NCBI RefSeq assembly: GCF_016920785.2
Contig: NW_024609846.1
Coordinates: 92,522,888-92,586,887 of the forward strand
Origin: Ixodes scapularis
Lineage: Eukaryota; Arthropoda; Arachnida; Ixodida; Ixodidae
Direction of reading: 5' to 3'
Length of the DNA stretch: 64,000 nucleotides
A program made the position numbers and the translations under genes. The notes under the pieces are model-generated. The model was not told where the DNA came from, ran no database searches, and saw only the letters and a program-made list of their open reading frames with translations. Position 1 is the stretch's first letter, and each line of letters begins with the position of its first letter. This document shows, in pieces, positions 1 to 10,914 of the stretch.

Positions 1-997
1 ACTGCTCCCTGTCTCTCGAATAAAATCTTCTCGCCTGGCCGGTGCATCATGAAAGAGTGAGAATAAGCTGGACAAATATGTGTCAACTGGCCATCCCATT
101 GCATGCATTCCAGCTTTGTAGGCATTATGCACTGTGTGAAGGCCACACGATCCACTATACAAACACTGAACTTGAAAGTCATTTTTCATGTGCTGCTGGA
201 ACTTGTGGAGAAGGCTCCAGTTGACATTGGGGCCATCCATGGAAAGCTGAACAATTTTGCTCATCGTAAAGGACGCCAGCGCTTTCGTTAAATTCTTCAT
301 GAGGTCGTCCGCTGTGCTGTGGCCCATGAATGCCGATGTCACATACCTTGTTGTCACCTCAGAATTGTTCCACAGTCTCACGTGAACATCAAGCTGTTCC
401 TTTTGCAGGTATTCGTTTAACGTTTCATCAAAAAGGACTACAAAATGTTCAGATTTCTCCATCATGTCCAAGACTTGAGAAGCGAAAAATGGGCGCAGAC
501 CATGGCACGCGACATACGCGCATTTTTTTTCCGAACAAGTGAAGCTTCTCGCGATATCGCTATTCGGAAACATCTTTCGGAACAACTCGGAAACTGATCC
601 GCTGGAGCTGTATGAGTAGTGTGAAGACACAACTTTCATCGTCCTCAAAATTTCGGCTTCAATCACGCAATCATGCCTTCTGCAGTCTTCGTCAAGGGTC
701 GCAGCTCGAGAGGATGTTTCCGTGTTTTCCCGCTGAGAAGTCGTTTCTGTGACTTTTGCCGCTTGCAAAAAACTCGTGACGGAAGAGCAGCCCTCGCCTG
801 CCGCAACTTTCGGATCGGTGCTTGGCACTTTTCTGATGGCTCTTTAACGCCGACTCCCCCATTGTTGCAATGTCGACCGACTTCTGACATACTGCGCACT
901 TCGCTCGATAAGGGTCGCTTGTCTCCGGCCTCACCCAGTGACGATATTCGCTGTGCTCCAGCCACGCAGACTGAAACTTGCACTTTCTGCCTGGCAT
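1..997 (-). pseudogene. BED-finger transposase-like gene, frameshifted, cut by the window edge
   Basis: Reading the minus strand from 997, an ATG opens a short N-terminal domain with a C-X2-C...H-X5-H zinc-finger pattern (CAVC, then HQKSAKH). This is typical of BED-type fingers at the start of hAT-related transposases and genes derived from them. Around 815-840 the frame changes. In the new frame an uninterrupted coding sequence of about 270 codons runs to base 1 with no stop. It includes acidic positions in LFDETLNEYLQ and a late block, SMDGPNVNW followed by GSCGLHTVHNAY, of the kind seen in tick and fish transposase-like proteins. The finger frame and the downstream frame do not join without an indel, so I call it a pseudogene; a small unannotated intron is the alternative. 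The exact family is not certain. Confidence 0.6.
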
Positions 998-3900
998 CCT
1001 GTCAAAGTACTGTCAAAGTACTGTCAAAGTAAAGTTGCAGTCATTGCACACAGCACAAATGCGAACTTTCGCCGGTACGTCGTAACGGTCGGTCGACCGA
1101 CCGACCGTTATTATAACTTGCGTTGGATTGGATTGGATTTCTGGCTCGCATTTGTTGCCAGACGACGCCGCAGGCGCTGCCAGTTTCGAAACCGAAACTT
1201 GCTGCTATTGCTCTCCTGTCAAGACTACATGTTTTCGCGAACATTCCTCAGTAAACGCGTTTTTGAAATCAGTGCGACTTACGGAAATACGTCGTTCATT
1301 TGCTATATTGAAGCAAAGTCCACTAAATTTTCAAGGATTACAAGGAGCTCACTTATATCTAAGGAGTTTCAAGGGCCCTTGAATTAATGTTATCAAATTC
1401 AAGGACATTCAAGGATTTCAAGGGTCTGTGCGAACCCTGCTTGCCGCACACCAAAGGAGGGAAAAAGTATTTGGGAGGGAACTTGCGGACGTACTAACAC
1501 GCTCACTTTCGGTTCTTAGCAAACAAACCTTGGCGCCTCAGGACACCTCGCCAGTGAGTCCTTTGACTTCCCTCCTTGATGCGCGTCTGCTAGTTGTTAG
1601 ACAAAAACAATGTACCGCTCGAGTTCTTTCGTCTGTCCTCTTTGAAAGGCGAAGTCGAGCTCGCTCGTAAAGTCCTGCACTTCCGAAAGTCGCAGGAAAG
1701 GTAAGACAGACACAGACGACGTTGCAAAGGAGCAGACGATGCTGGGTCGCGATCAGCCAATCAGGGCTCGGCATTCTGACGTCACCACTACTTCCTTTCT
1801 CATGCACCGAAGACGAAAATGAGACCATTTGCGAGGCGTATAGTTTTGACTTGGAGTGTGGCAAACTTTTGTCGGACCAGATTTTTAGGTCAAACTTTCA
1901 GGGTTCGACTGGTGCGAACCGGTTTGACAAACCTTTAACCAGATTCGACCGGTTCGACTTTGTGCACAGTGTGGCCAGACCTTGATACAGGCATGTCTAA
2001 GTTTGGAGGATTTTTTTTTTTTTTATGCAATGGGTTATTTTAATTTTATGAACAGTTGCAATTAAAAGAAGATAATTCTAATCACTGAAGACGTTAAGAA
2101 CTTAATATTTTGTACTGTATTAACTGAAGTAACCGATCAGTGCTGCCCTTAATTCATCCCTTAGCCATCACCATCCAATCCGAAGCCAACTATCCAGCCT
2201 GCAACGCATGCGCATAGCAGTCGAACCAGAATCACACCCTTGTCATAGTTTTCAGAAGAAGTTTGAAAAAGTCGAACCTGCTGGAACTTGAACCTCGACC
2301 AGTTCGCGACACTCCTAGTTTTGACAGACCCTACAAGATGCAAGGTTGGGTGAGATTAATATTCCACTGAGCGATTGTACGGTGCATTTTTTCTGCCGAA
2401 TATTACAGCTTCTCGAATCTCAAGAACAAAGTGATGTAAGGTTCCTTTGAGTATGTTTACTTTTTTTCCCTTCCCATTCTAGGCAAAAAGCACTCTTCCT
2501 ACAGCAGTCTTTGCTCTCTGTCAAGCAGTCAGCCTTGTTTGGTAAGTCTGCACGCAGAAATAGCTAAAAATAGAGGTCAATACATTAAAAACAGCATACT
2601 GATTTAAGTGAGCGACGTAATTGTGTGCTTACCTGGTATTGCAACATTATCAGCTTCTGACTTTAATTAAACCAGAGTGCTTTTTAATGCGAAAGTATTA
2701 GCTGGGGGTCCCATGGAGTGAGCCAACGTCATCAGCCTGAAGCGCACCAAATGGCACCTTAAATCCTTTCTTCAAGTGAAGCCAGCTCCCAGATATGTAA
2801 CCATGCGAAAAGCCTAGACAATGGCGCCTAGTTTTCTTGATCCCAAAGGAGCGGAGTAGAGATGGATTTCGGCTTCAATCCCATTGGCTGGCGCGTCGAC
2901 GAGGCTCCCATTGGCCGCTGCGTGTCATTTTCAACGACTGCCACCCCATGGCGCTGCGTGTCCGCGAGGCAGCGGCTCCACGCCCAAAGTCAGCGCGCTC
3001 ACTCGATTGTCAACGCAAGTATGAAGCAGACGACAGAAGGGAGCAGGAGAGTGGCATGCATGCTTTCGCATTTAAAAGTCATAAGAAATGCTTAAATAAA
3101 CCTCAAGCTTTTTTTTTTTTTTCTTTTTTTTTTTCTAAATAATTGTTGCTTTTTTTTTAATTTTGCCAAATTTACACTGAAGATAAGTTGCTTCAGCTGG
3201 TTTCACATGTGCTCTTGAAAGTGTTGCGAGTTTAAATTCAGGCTGTAAGGTGTTTTTTATTTACGATTTTTAAAATTTTCATCAACAGGTTTGTTGTCAG
3301 CTACATTCCTGGTGGACAGACAGGCCTGCGTTTCTTTTCCAAAGTGTTCACCGGTGCAGTGACACGAACAGCGAGCAAGACGTTGCCAGTGTGAAGATGC
3401 TCACTGGTTCTGCAACTCTTCCCTACAAAGCATCGTCGGCAGACCGCTGTTTCCCGTTGCAAAGGCACATCGTCGGTTATGAGCTGGGGGCCACGGATAG
3501 CCAGTGTTTTCATTATGCCCGACTGCGCAACAGAAATATTTAGGGAGTCGACTACATTGCACAGAGATAGAACTTTACTGGAATGTAGTCCTCGCAGTCT
3601 CGCTCAGGCGCTAAAAGTTGAAGACTATACTTAGTTTCACCTTACGATGTCTGCAACGGAGGGTATGAGCTACTGCAGCCAATCCATTGATCGGAGCGTG
3701 TCGCATGACTTTGCACTCCTCGTGTTGTTTCATTCATCCGGAAGATTGTGTGACACCCTCCATCCAATCTATCGATTGTCTCTGGTGACTAAGGTGTTCG
3801 TTGGGGTCCACCATGACGTGAAACGGAGCATAGTGTGTGTATCAACTTATGAAAATAGTTCATGTGAAAGTGATGTCCAGGTGTTACAAGCGGAGGGGTG

Positions 3901-5346
3901 GCATCTGCTGCTGCTCTTTAAGAAGTAGTGTTCAGGTTTTGATCATACTTATGCTGTTGCATAGTTTTGTCTTTTAGGTATAAATTTCAGGTATATCTGC
4001 AACATTTGTTTCAGACTGCTGTACGAGTTGGATCGGTCATGCATGAAGTGCCTCCAGTGTCATTGAAGCATGTGCCCCATATTGCGCAGTGCAAATGATG
4101 TAGGCCATACTCGGGTAAACTATTCTCAAAGTGTAATTGAATTACTGTGCAAATAGTTGACTACAATTAACATTACATACTGTTAAAAGAAGTTTATGCG
4201 ATAAGAGTTATTACTAAACTTTCCTTGGAGAGTTACCCAGCTTTCAGTGACGTCGTTTAGCCAGCATTTTTCCTTGATGTAATATACTAAATTCTTCGCT
4301 CCATTAGCATTTTACATTCGCCAGGTATTTTGCCTCTGGTTTACGAAGATTATTAATTGTGTGAGAGGATACCGAGTTCCAGGTATCACAGACATTAGTT
4401 TTATTATTTTGCAACATTAGTAAGACCCAAGAGCATTCTTTTTGTCACAGCAATTCAAAGTAAAAGCTACGTCCCTTGCACTGATGTATGAGCAAATGAG
4501 GCAGGCACCCTGCATTCCTTAAACCTATAAACAATGTTCTGTAGAAGTGAGCTTCTTTTGCAAAATTATTTCAAAAGTAGTTGTAATTACTGATAAAATT
4601 TTTATCAGATGTAATCAGTTACATTTAAAAATTACTTAATTTCTCCCTGAATTCTAGCATTCCAATCAATTAACTTTTTTTTTTGTGTGATTAGGTGTAC
4701 TGCACTTGCTAAGTATAGTGCACCAGGCTGACTTTAAATTCTGCGGGGTTGGCTTTGTATATATTGTAAATAACATTTTTGTTTCCTTGTTACGATGTGT
4801 GCAGTGCACTGCCCTTGCCAAAGCAAGTCTTTGGGAAGCAAGCAAAAATAAAATTTTTTATGTCATTGACTTCTGTCTAACAGTATTTCTCAGTGCTCAT
4901 TCCCTAATCCATAAGGCTGGAATTTCCGGTTGTCGATGGATGGCTGCTAACAGCTGCACCCTCATAATGGGTGGTAACTTGCACCACCTAGCCTAGAAAC
5001 TAAAAACCAAAAGTATGACCTTTCCCCTCGCCCTTCTAAGCCAATTTGCTTCGCCTCTGCAATTTTTTAACTATCGCCAGGCGGTGTGAGATAGCACCAG
5101 GATGACCCTTGAGGGATCGGGCAAAAAAACTAAAAACATCACCCCTTGGCAAGGGAGTCGACAATTTTCCTCTGATCAAACTTGGATGACGTCGCCACAA
5201 GGGAGGAAGTCCCAATTTTCCTCTGTCCCACCTGTCCCCAGCCATGCTAGTTACTTGTATGTCATCCGATTCCCACTAGATAATTTCCACCAGTCTTCCA
5301 ATCTCCTCTTTGTTATTAAAGTGCACTTATCATCCATCCTTCCATT
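998..5346. other. gene-poor intergenic stretch
   Basis: No ORF here has a recognisable domain. Visible content: an imperfect GGTC/GACC palindrome near 1,083-1,110, a short TCAAGGA-type repeat at 1,310-1,435, poly-T runs near 2,010 and 3,110, and AT-rich blocks with TAATTAC-type repeats at 4,130-4,170 and 4,570-4,640 that resemble 18,240-18,380 and 19,490-19,610. Confidence 0.5.
1310..1435. repeat. degenerate TTCAAGGA short repeat
   Basis: The words TCAAGGAT, TACAAGGA, TTCAAGGG, TTCAAGGAC and TTCAAGGA recur at 9-25 base spacing, giving a loose tandem array. No coding potential is seen. Confidence 0.5.
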
Positions 5347-6435
5347 CTAGTCTGCAAACCCCAGTGCTCGGACTAAAATCAGTCCTGTGCACCTCGACAC
5401 CAGATGTACAAGTGTCTCGTCTTTCTCTTGGCATACAGCACACTGCGTATCCATTTCCTCATACTTTGTCGTATATGTCCTAGTCCTCAATACTCCTGTT
5501 GTAGAGCCCCCTGTGGATTATCATGCCAAAGTGCCTTCCTTATTTCGTCCCCTATACATAGGAAAATCTGATTTCCCCTGCATTTTTTCCTCCAATATTT
5601 TTCTCTCTTCTTTCACTTCCTTTCCACAGAGGTAGTCAGCTCTGCTCCAGTACTTGACTGTTGGTATTTGTACTTGTTTTCGGATTTGGTTTGTCCATTT
5701 AGTGTTCAGAACTTTCATATATAGATGCTTATATACCTTTCTTGCCCGTCATGTATCCTCCATTGTGTCTAGTCTTTGTTCAAATTTCAACTTGCTGATT
5801 GCACCTCTAGCTTCGAAAAATGCCCAGCCCACGTCTCCCTGCACGCCTTCATTTGGTGTATCTCCATGTTCCCCCAGTTCCAGCCTGCCCACGCTGCTCT
5901 GTTGGATCTCTAAACTCGACTGGACCCTAGATTTCATGCATAATACTGTGTGGCCCAAAGCCAGCACTGGCACTGAGATTCTTTTCCATATTCCCCTGAC
6001 AACTTCATATCTATTATATTTCCATAGTGCCCTATGCTTCATAATTGCTGCATTCCTTTTTCCTTTCTTTAGCATATTTTCATCCTGTTGTTCTCAGTAT
6101 TGTTTCCCCTCATTCAGCCATACTCCTAGATATTTATACTTGTCTACATGTTCTATTAAAATGTCTCGATTTTTCAGTGGATTCCTCTTCTCATCGTCAT
6201 ATACTATTATTTCTGACTTGTCGCTACTGAATTTCAGGCCCAGAGATATGACTATTATTTCTGACTTGTCGCTACTGAATTTCAGGCCCAGAGAGTCTCC
6301 GTCCTCTCCAGAGATCTTGATTAGCGCCTGTAACCTATCCCAGTTGTCTGCTAACAGCATAACGTCAGCAACGTCAGCACTGAACATTCCTGGTATAACT
6401 TGGTTTACTTTTCCCCCTCTCTTCACATATGACAC
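5347..6435 (-). pseudogene. non-LTR retrotransposon reverse-transcriptase relic
   Basis: Minus-strand frames give the C-terminal half of a LINE polymerase. At 6,435-6,094 is a decayed YADD-like catalytic region (ADVMLLADNWDRLQ) followed by LGLKFSSDKSEI and KYKYLGVWLNEGK. At 6,075-5,749 is the thumb region (HRALWKYNRYEVVRGIWK, then LEIQQSSVGRLELG). At 5,718-5,344 is the tail, ending in a C-X2-C...H...C motif (CAVCQEKDETLVHLVSRC). The pieces sit in more than one frame, so the copy is dead. An exact 48-bp tandem duplication (6,203-6,250 and 6,251-6,294) repeats the peptide around LGLKFSSDKSEI. The 261-codon plus-strand ORF over the same bases is a shadow. Confidence 0.85.
6203..6294. repeat. 48-bp tandem duplication inside the LINE relic
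   Basis: The block starting ACTATTATTTCTGACTTG at 6,203 recurs at 6,251 with the same downstream sequence, so the period is exactly 48 bases (16 codons, in frame). It repeats part of the reverse-transcriptase domain. Confidence 0.9.
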
Positions 6436-7795
6436 ATGAAAACCTAAATTGCACTCTTATAATTTCTTTTCCATTCTACTCGGGTATATCATAAAAAAAT
6501 GTGCGATAGCGAACAACCATGCCAGAGTCCTTTTTTTCTTATTGCTGTTGGTTGTTATTTGTGCTTCCCATGTTGTAACAGCCTTATTAGTGTATACCTG
6601 TTGCGAAAGCCTAATCAGATGTGTATCTTAATCATATACTCTCGGGTGTACCTATACTTTTTCCGGACTACTATGATTTCCACCAGGTTGCCACCGACGG
6701 ACTACTCTGATCACTTTCAATAAAAAGTGTATGAACAAAAATATCCTAATTTTTATAATGAATGTACATACATTTCATTTGTTTGTGAAAATGTATGCCC
6801 TTTTCTCCACTGCACGCCTAATGTCGTCTTTTTTTTTTTTTTTTAAGATTTACAGTTCTGTTTAGAAAGAGCCGTCAAATATACACTTATGCAGTTTGTG
6901 CAGGTGAGTTATTCAGCCAGACGGACATAGTATGGGACTAATTGTAACGATCAGTCGACTAATTAAATAAAATTTGTTAATGAACTTTTGAATTTAAGAA
7001 AATAGACATGGTTCTAATTACAAACTTGCCAAGTGACTTCGAAAACCACTAAATCCGTAATTTTCAGAATGAGCTTGTGAGAAGTGCAATAGTGCACCAA
7101 GCTTCCACTAGTGCAGAAGGAGCAAGGCTGATGGTGAGATAAAGGGCACCATGCAATTTTCCCGTCTTACCATAGCCCCAGCCTCGTACCTGCTGGACGA
7201 GTGGTACCTTTAGCACACTACTACGCGTCCTACGTGCTCAAAGTATTCATAAAAATTTAGTGGCTTTGGATGACGCTCTGCAAGTTTCTAAATGGAACCA
7301 CGTCTATCTGGCCATATAACGCACCTGCACAAACCACAGAAGTATAACTTTCACAGCTTTTTTTAAGCAAATCTGCAAAACTTAAAAACAAAAAAAAACC
7401 TGAATGTTGGTTTATGTTAACAAATTCTCTGACCCTTCTCTGGAGTTGCAAGAGCAAAGGCAGATCCATATTTATAGATTCATTAAATGGGATAAATAAG
7501 GCAAAAGGAGCAGGCTCATTTCCGCTGTCCTCTCCTATGGTCCGGTAACATTCATTAACTATAAGCCACTGCTTTATAGTAGATATATAAAAAAAAAGGC
7601 TTGATATGTTTGGAGAGGCGTTACTACAGGAAGACCTTTGGGAGGTATAAAAATATTGAGTGTGCACTTGTCTCTCCATTTCAAAACCACAAGTTCAGCA
7701 ACAAATGAAACACACATAAATGTGTGTGTGTATGGTACCTACAACCTTGCATACTTTCCCTTTCAATGTGATGATCCCCTATAGAGTGGAAATCT
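6436..7795. other. intergenic, no gene recognised
   Basis: AT-rich sequence with a poly-T run near 6,830. The longest ORF (minus strand, 7,679-7,257) shows no recognisable domain and I do not call it a gene. Confidence 0.5.
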
Positions 7796-8534
7796 TTAAG
7801 GGGGAACACTACCCCAAAAAGGTAATATTTGAACCACTCGTCCGATTTAAATGACATTTACAGGGCTTGTTTCTGTTAATGTTGAGAACATTTGTGCCAA
7901 ATTTCGTTAACCTGGGTGAAGCACAAAACAAATTGCAAATGTTCAAAGATGAAAGTGGGTGTGTCTGTGTAAGAAAACTATTGTTTTGAAATTATTTATA
8001 AATTTGTCGTTTTCATGTTTTATATTGCTTCAGGACAGTTCAGAACAGGTAACTATGGAGCTATATTTTTATATTATACCATCTTTTATGACAAAAAAAA
8101 AACAAACAAAAAAAAACTAAGAACTACTACTGTTTTTTTTTTTTAATTTCTATTTTTTGTCCAAAATTTTAGTTTTTGAGCATAAAAATTTACAATAAAA
8201 AAAAATACAAGCTCATAGTTATCTTCCTTTTAAAATTTCACCCCAGAAGAACTCATAAAATGAATCCAAGCTACATAACAAAACAATAGTTTTCCTAGTG
8301 TGAAATTTATGCCAAAAAGTGGAACGGAGAAAGATGCATTCAAAGTGCTCCAACCTCTACCTTTTCTTTAGCATCGGTGGACCGAAAATAATTTATAAAG
8401 AATTCACTATACAGTGTAAACTAATGAAATTTCCTGGGAATACTCTCCAGATGTTGGTGGATGTAAATATAACATTTTTCAAAAACAACTTTTTTTTGCA
8501 GAAACAGATTTTTTTGGGTGGTGTCCCCCCTTAA
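7796..8534. mobile_element. TTAA-flanked, piggyBac-like MITE
   Basis: TTAA at 7,796-7,799 and TTAA at 8,531-8,534 bracket terminal inverted repeats. The left end reads GGGGGAACACTACCCC and the right end, reverse complemented, reads GGGGGGACACCACCC; both are followed by an A-rich run. The interior is AT-rich and non-coding. TTAA target duplication with G/C-rich tips fits the piggyBac superfamily; the element has no transposase. Confidence 0.75.
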
Positions 8535-10741
8535 TGGGGTCTTTTGTTGGAAACCCTAGGACCTGAAAGGAAGCCTTCGTCAAATGAGTGAGTCTAAGGT
8601 CCCTAGACACCCATCCGAAGGAACAAATGGGCAACAGGAAAGGTGCAGCTCCTTGTATAATGTAACAAGGACCATTGTGGCCAAGTATTCAGTATAAAAA
8701 TCTGACATCCCATCTTAAAAGAAACTTAAGTACAACAGAGAAATGCTGGCCTTCCAAGCAGAACATACCTTGGCACTGTGTACAGCAACATATCCCAGCA
8801 ATTCTACGAAAATTGCACCTTTGGGCAAGCATGAAAACAACTTGCAAGGGTTATGTTTTAACCCAATGTTCTCATTTCAGTGATCTAGTCTAGAGAATCC
8901 AGTCCTATATAAATTAGTAGCAAAGTCACTTTTTGCCACCCCATTTGTGGACTGACCTTTAGAAACAAAGATCTCAAGTGGCTTTTTTAAAAACATTCAC
9001 AGTAGAACCAGAGCTGCTTTTGCAGTCTCCTCTACAAAAATACCAGAACCTTGAGGGCCCTTGACCACACGTGCTGCTGCAGCTTTTTGCTTCGAAGCCT
9101 TTCTCCAAATGGTACAAGCTGGACAATATATTGTCCGGTTTGTAGCCTATGTTTAAGCACTGCCAAGTCATGTTTTGAGTGATTATGCGGGTGGTAGACA
9201 CAATATGTAAATATCAAGTTTTATCTGTTCATAATTCATAGAATGGGATACACGAGGCACAAGTCTTGCGTAAACACAAGACTTTGCTACGACACGTTCT
9301 GGCTGTCCCTGCAGCCTGCACTTTACATCCTCTCCCTTCATTTTCTCATTTGGGACAAAGTGCTTTTTAGAAATAAATAAAAGGACTTTATGGAGTGCTA
9401 CTGACTTTGATCTGTTCCTCTCCGTCGGTGGCAATCAGATCGTACAATGATGTTTCATTGACAGACCATTTCGTCGACATGCAACGTTTCATCGGCAATT
9501 AATTTCCACTCAGGCTTCCCGCATTCATTTGATAGACACACCTTAAATGCAATGTTTCATCGAACACAACCCTGCTGTTTTTGCAACAAATGTTTTGTGT
9601 CTCGCCTGGTCTACGGAGGTGAGAGAGGAGAGGGGCCCACGGCTTAGATAAATACGCCTCAGTCAATCACATGCTAGCCATGTGCGGCTTCCCCCCCCCC
9701 CCCGATTAGGTTATGCACTTAGCTACGAAACATCTCGGGAGCATGGTAACAATAAACAAGTTTCTGCAAAACTCCGGTGGTGTCAGCGAAACATGCATCT
9801 ATGAAAACCTGTTCACGAAACGCGTTTCGACAAGACGATACAAACTCCTCCTTCATCAGTTATTATGGTTCACGGTACGCTGTCCACTGTAAACCCCCAA
9901 AGCACTCTGTACTTAGTATGGTTGTTCCACAGTTATTAAGAAGCTGCGCATTTGTGCACTGCTGCTTGGATGAAAAAGAAGCACTTCTAGGTGGCTTGAG
10001 CCACGACAAAAAACGCAGCCAAAACGAAGGTCTTATTGTAGCGCCTGTCCTGTTTACTTCTTGTCCTTGTTCCTGTTGCGCTATTTTATATGTTTTACGA
10101 AAATCTCATCTATACGCATGCCCGGTAAACTCTGCCACCGTCAAGCAGTTGGAAGTGGAGATTAAATCTCTCGAACGTGGAACTCTGTCAGTTGTGACCA
10201 GAGTTACTTTTTTATCGAGCATGCACTTTTAGAACATTTCGCAAGTGTGTTTCACCCGAGAATTTAGTGTGCCACCTCGCCAGTGATATTGGCAACAGCG
10301 CGACTTCGAAGCAGGTCTAAAACACGCCACCAACCTTGTTCTCTTTACGTACGAGTTTAATCGACACAAGAGCTCATTCCATGACTCTAGGTGCTTCGAG
10401 TTCCAACGGGAAAAGCTTTGCATTTCCTTTTCTTTCTCGTTTGCAAAAACAGAACAAAAGGAGCGACTTGTACGCTTCTTTCTTGCTTGCCTGTGATGAA
10501 TGAAATGGTGCGTGAAATGACCAAATGGGCGAGGCTGACTTGCGCACCACAACAAAGAGTTCCAATGGGCGTAGCAAAGTGGGAGGTCAGAAAAAAATTA
10601 AAAAAAGCACAGAACAATAAATGGTGCGGGAGAGACGACGAGAAAAAAAAAAAGACGATATTCCCGCCTTTGGACGACGACGTGCGGGCGAATGTACCGG
10701 AGAGTTCGATGCCATTGAAAGACCGAGCGCGTCCGCCGCTA
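8535..10741. other. intergenic stretch and probable MEPCE 3'UTR
   Basis: No recognisable gene. A C-run of about 13 bases lies near 9,690. The part next to 10,741 should hold the 3'UTR of MEPCE on the minus strand. The only poly(A)-like hexamer I noticed close by is ATTAAA on the minus strand at 10,356-10,361, which is unproven. Confidence 0.4.
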
Positions 10742-10914
10742 CTACTTTCTCTTTTCTGTCGGGGGTTCCCTTTCCGGTTTCTCGCTGCCAGAGTCCCTCT
10801 CACCCTCTTTCTCACACCCTGCCTTCGTTGGCGAGCCACACTCGCTTTGCGCTGCGTCGCACTGCTCTTCCGCCGATTCCGCTTTGGTGAATAAATAGAT
10901 GGGCCTCTGGAACC
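10742..10914 (-). CDS. MEPCE: MEPCE last exon
   Basis: The acceptor TTTTGCAG is followed by GGTTCCAGAGG, which completes a Gly codon and gives GFQRPIYLFTKAE. A divergent Glu/Lys/Arg-rich tail follows, with a TAG stop at 10,744-10,742. The conserved fold ends at YLFTKA; the tail of about 45 residues is lineage-specific. Confidence 0.92.

Noticed and set aside
5654..6439. 261-codon plus-strand ORF
   Set aside because: It lies antisense over the LINE polymerase relic; the minus strand has the conserved motifs.
9777..10232. 151-codon plus-strand ORF
   Set aside because: No recognisable domain, no codon-usage contrast with its surroundings and no splice or poly(A) context. Chance cannot be excluded.
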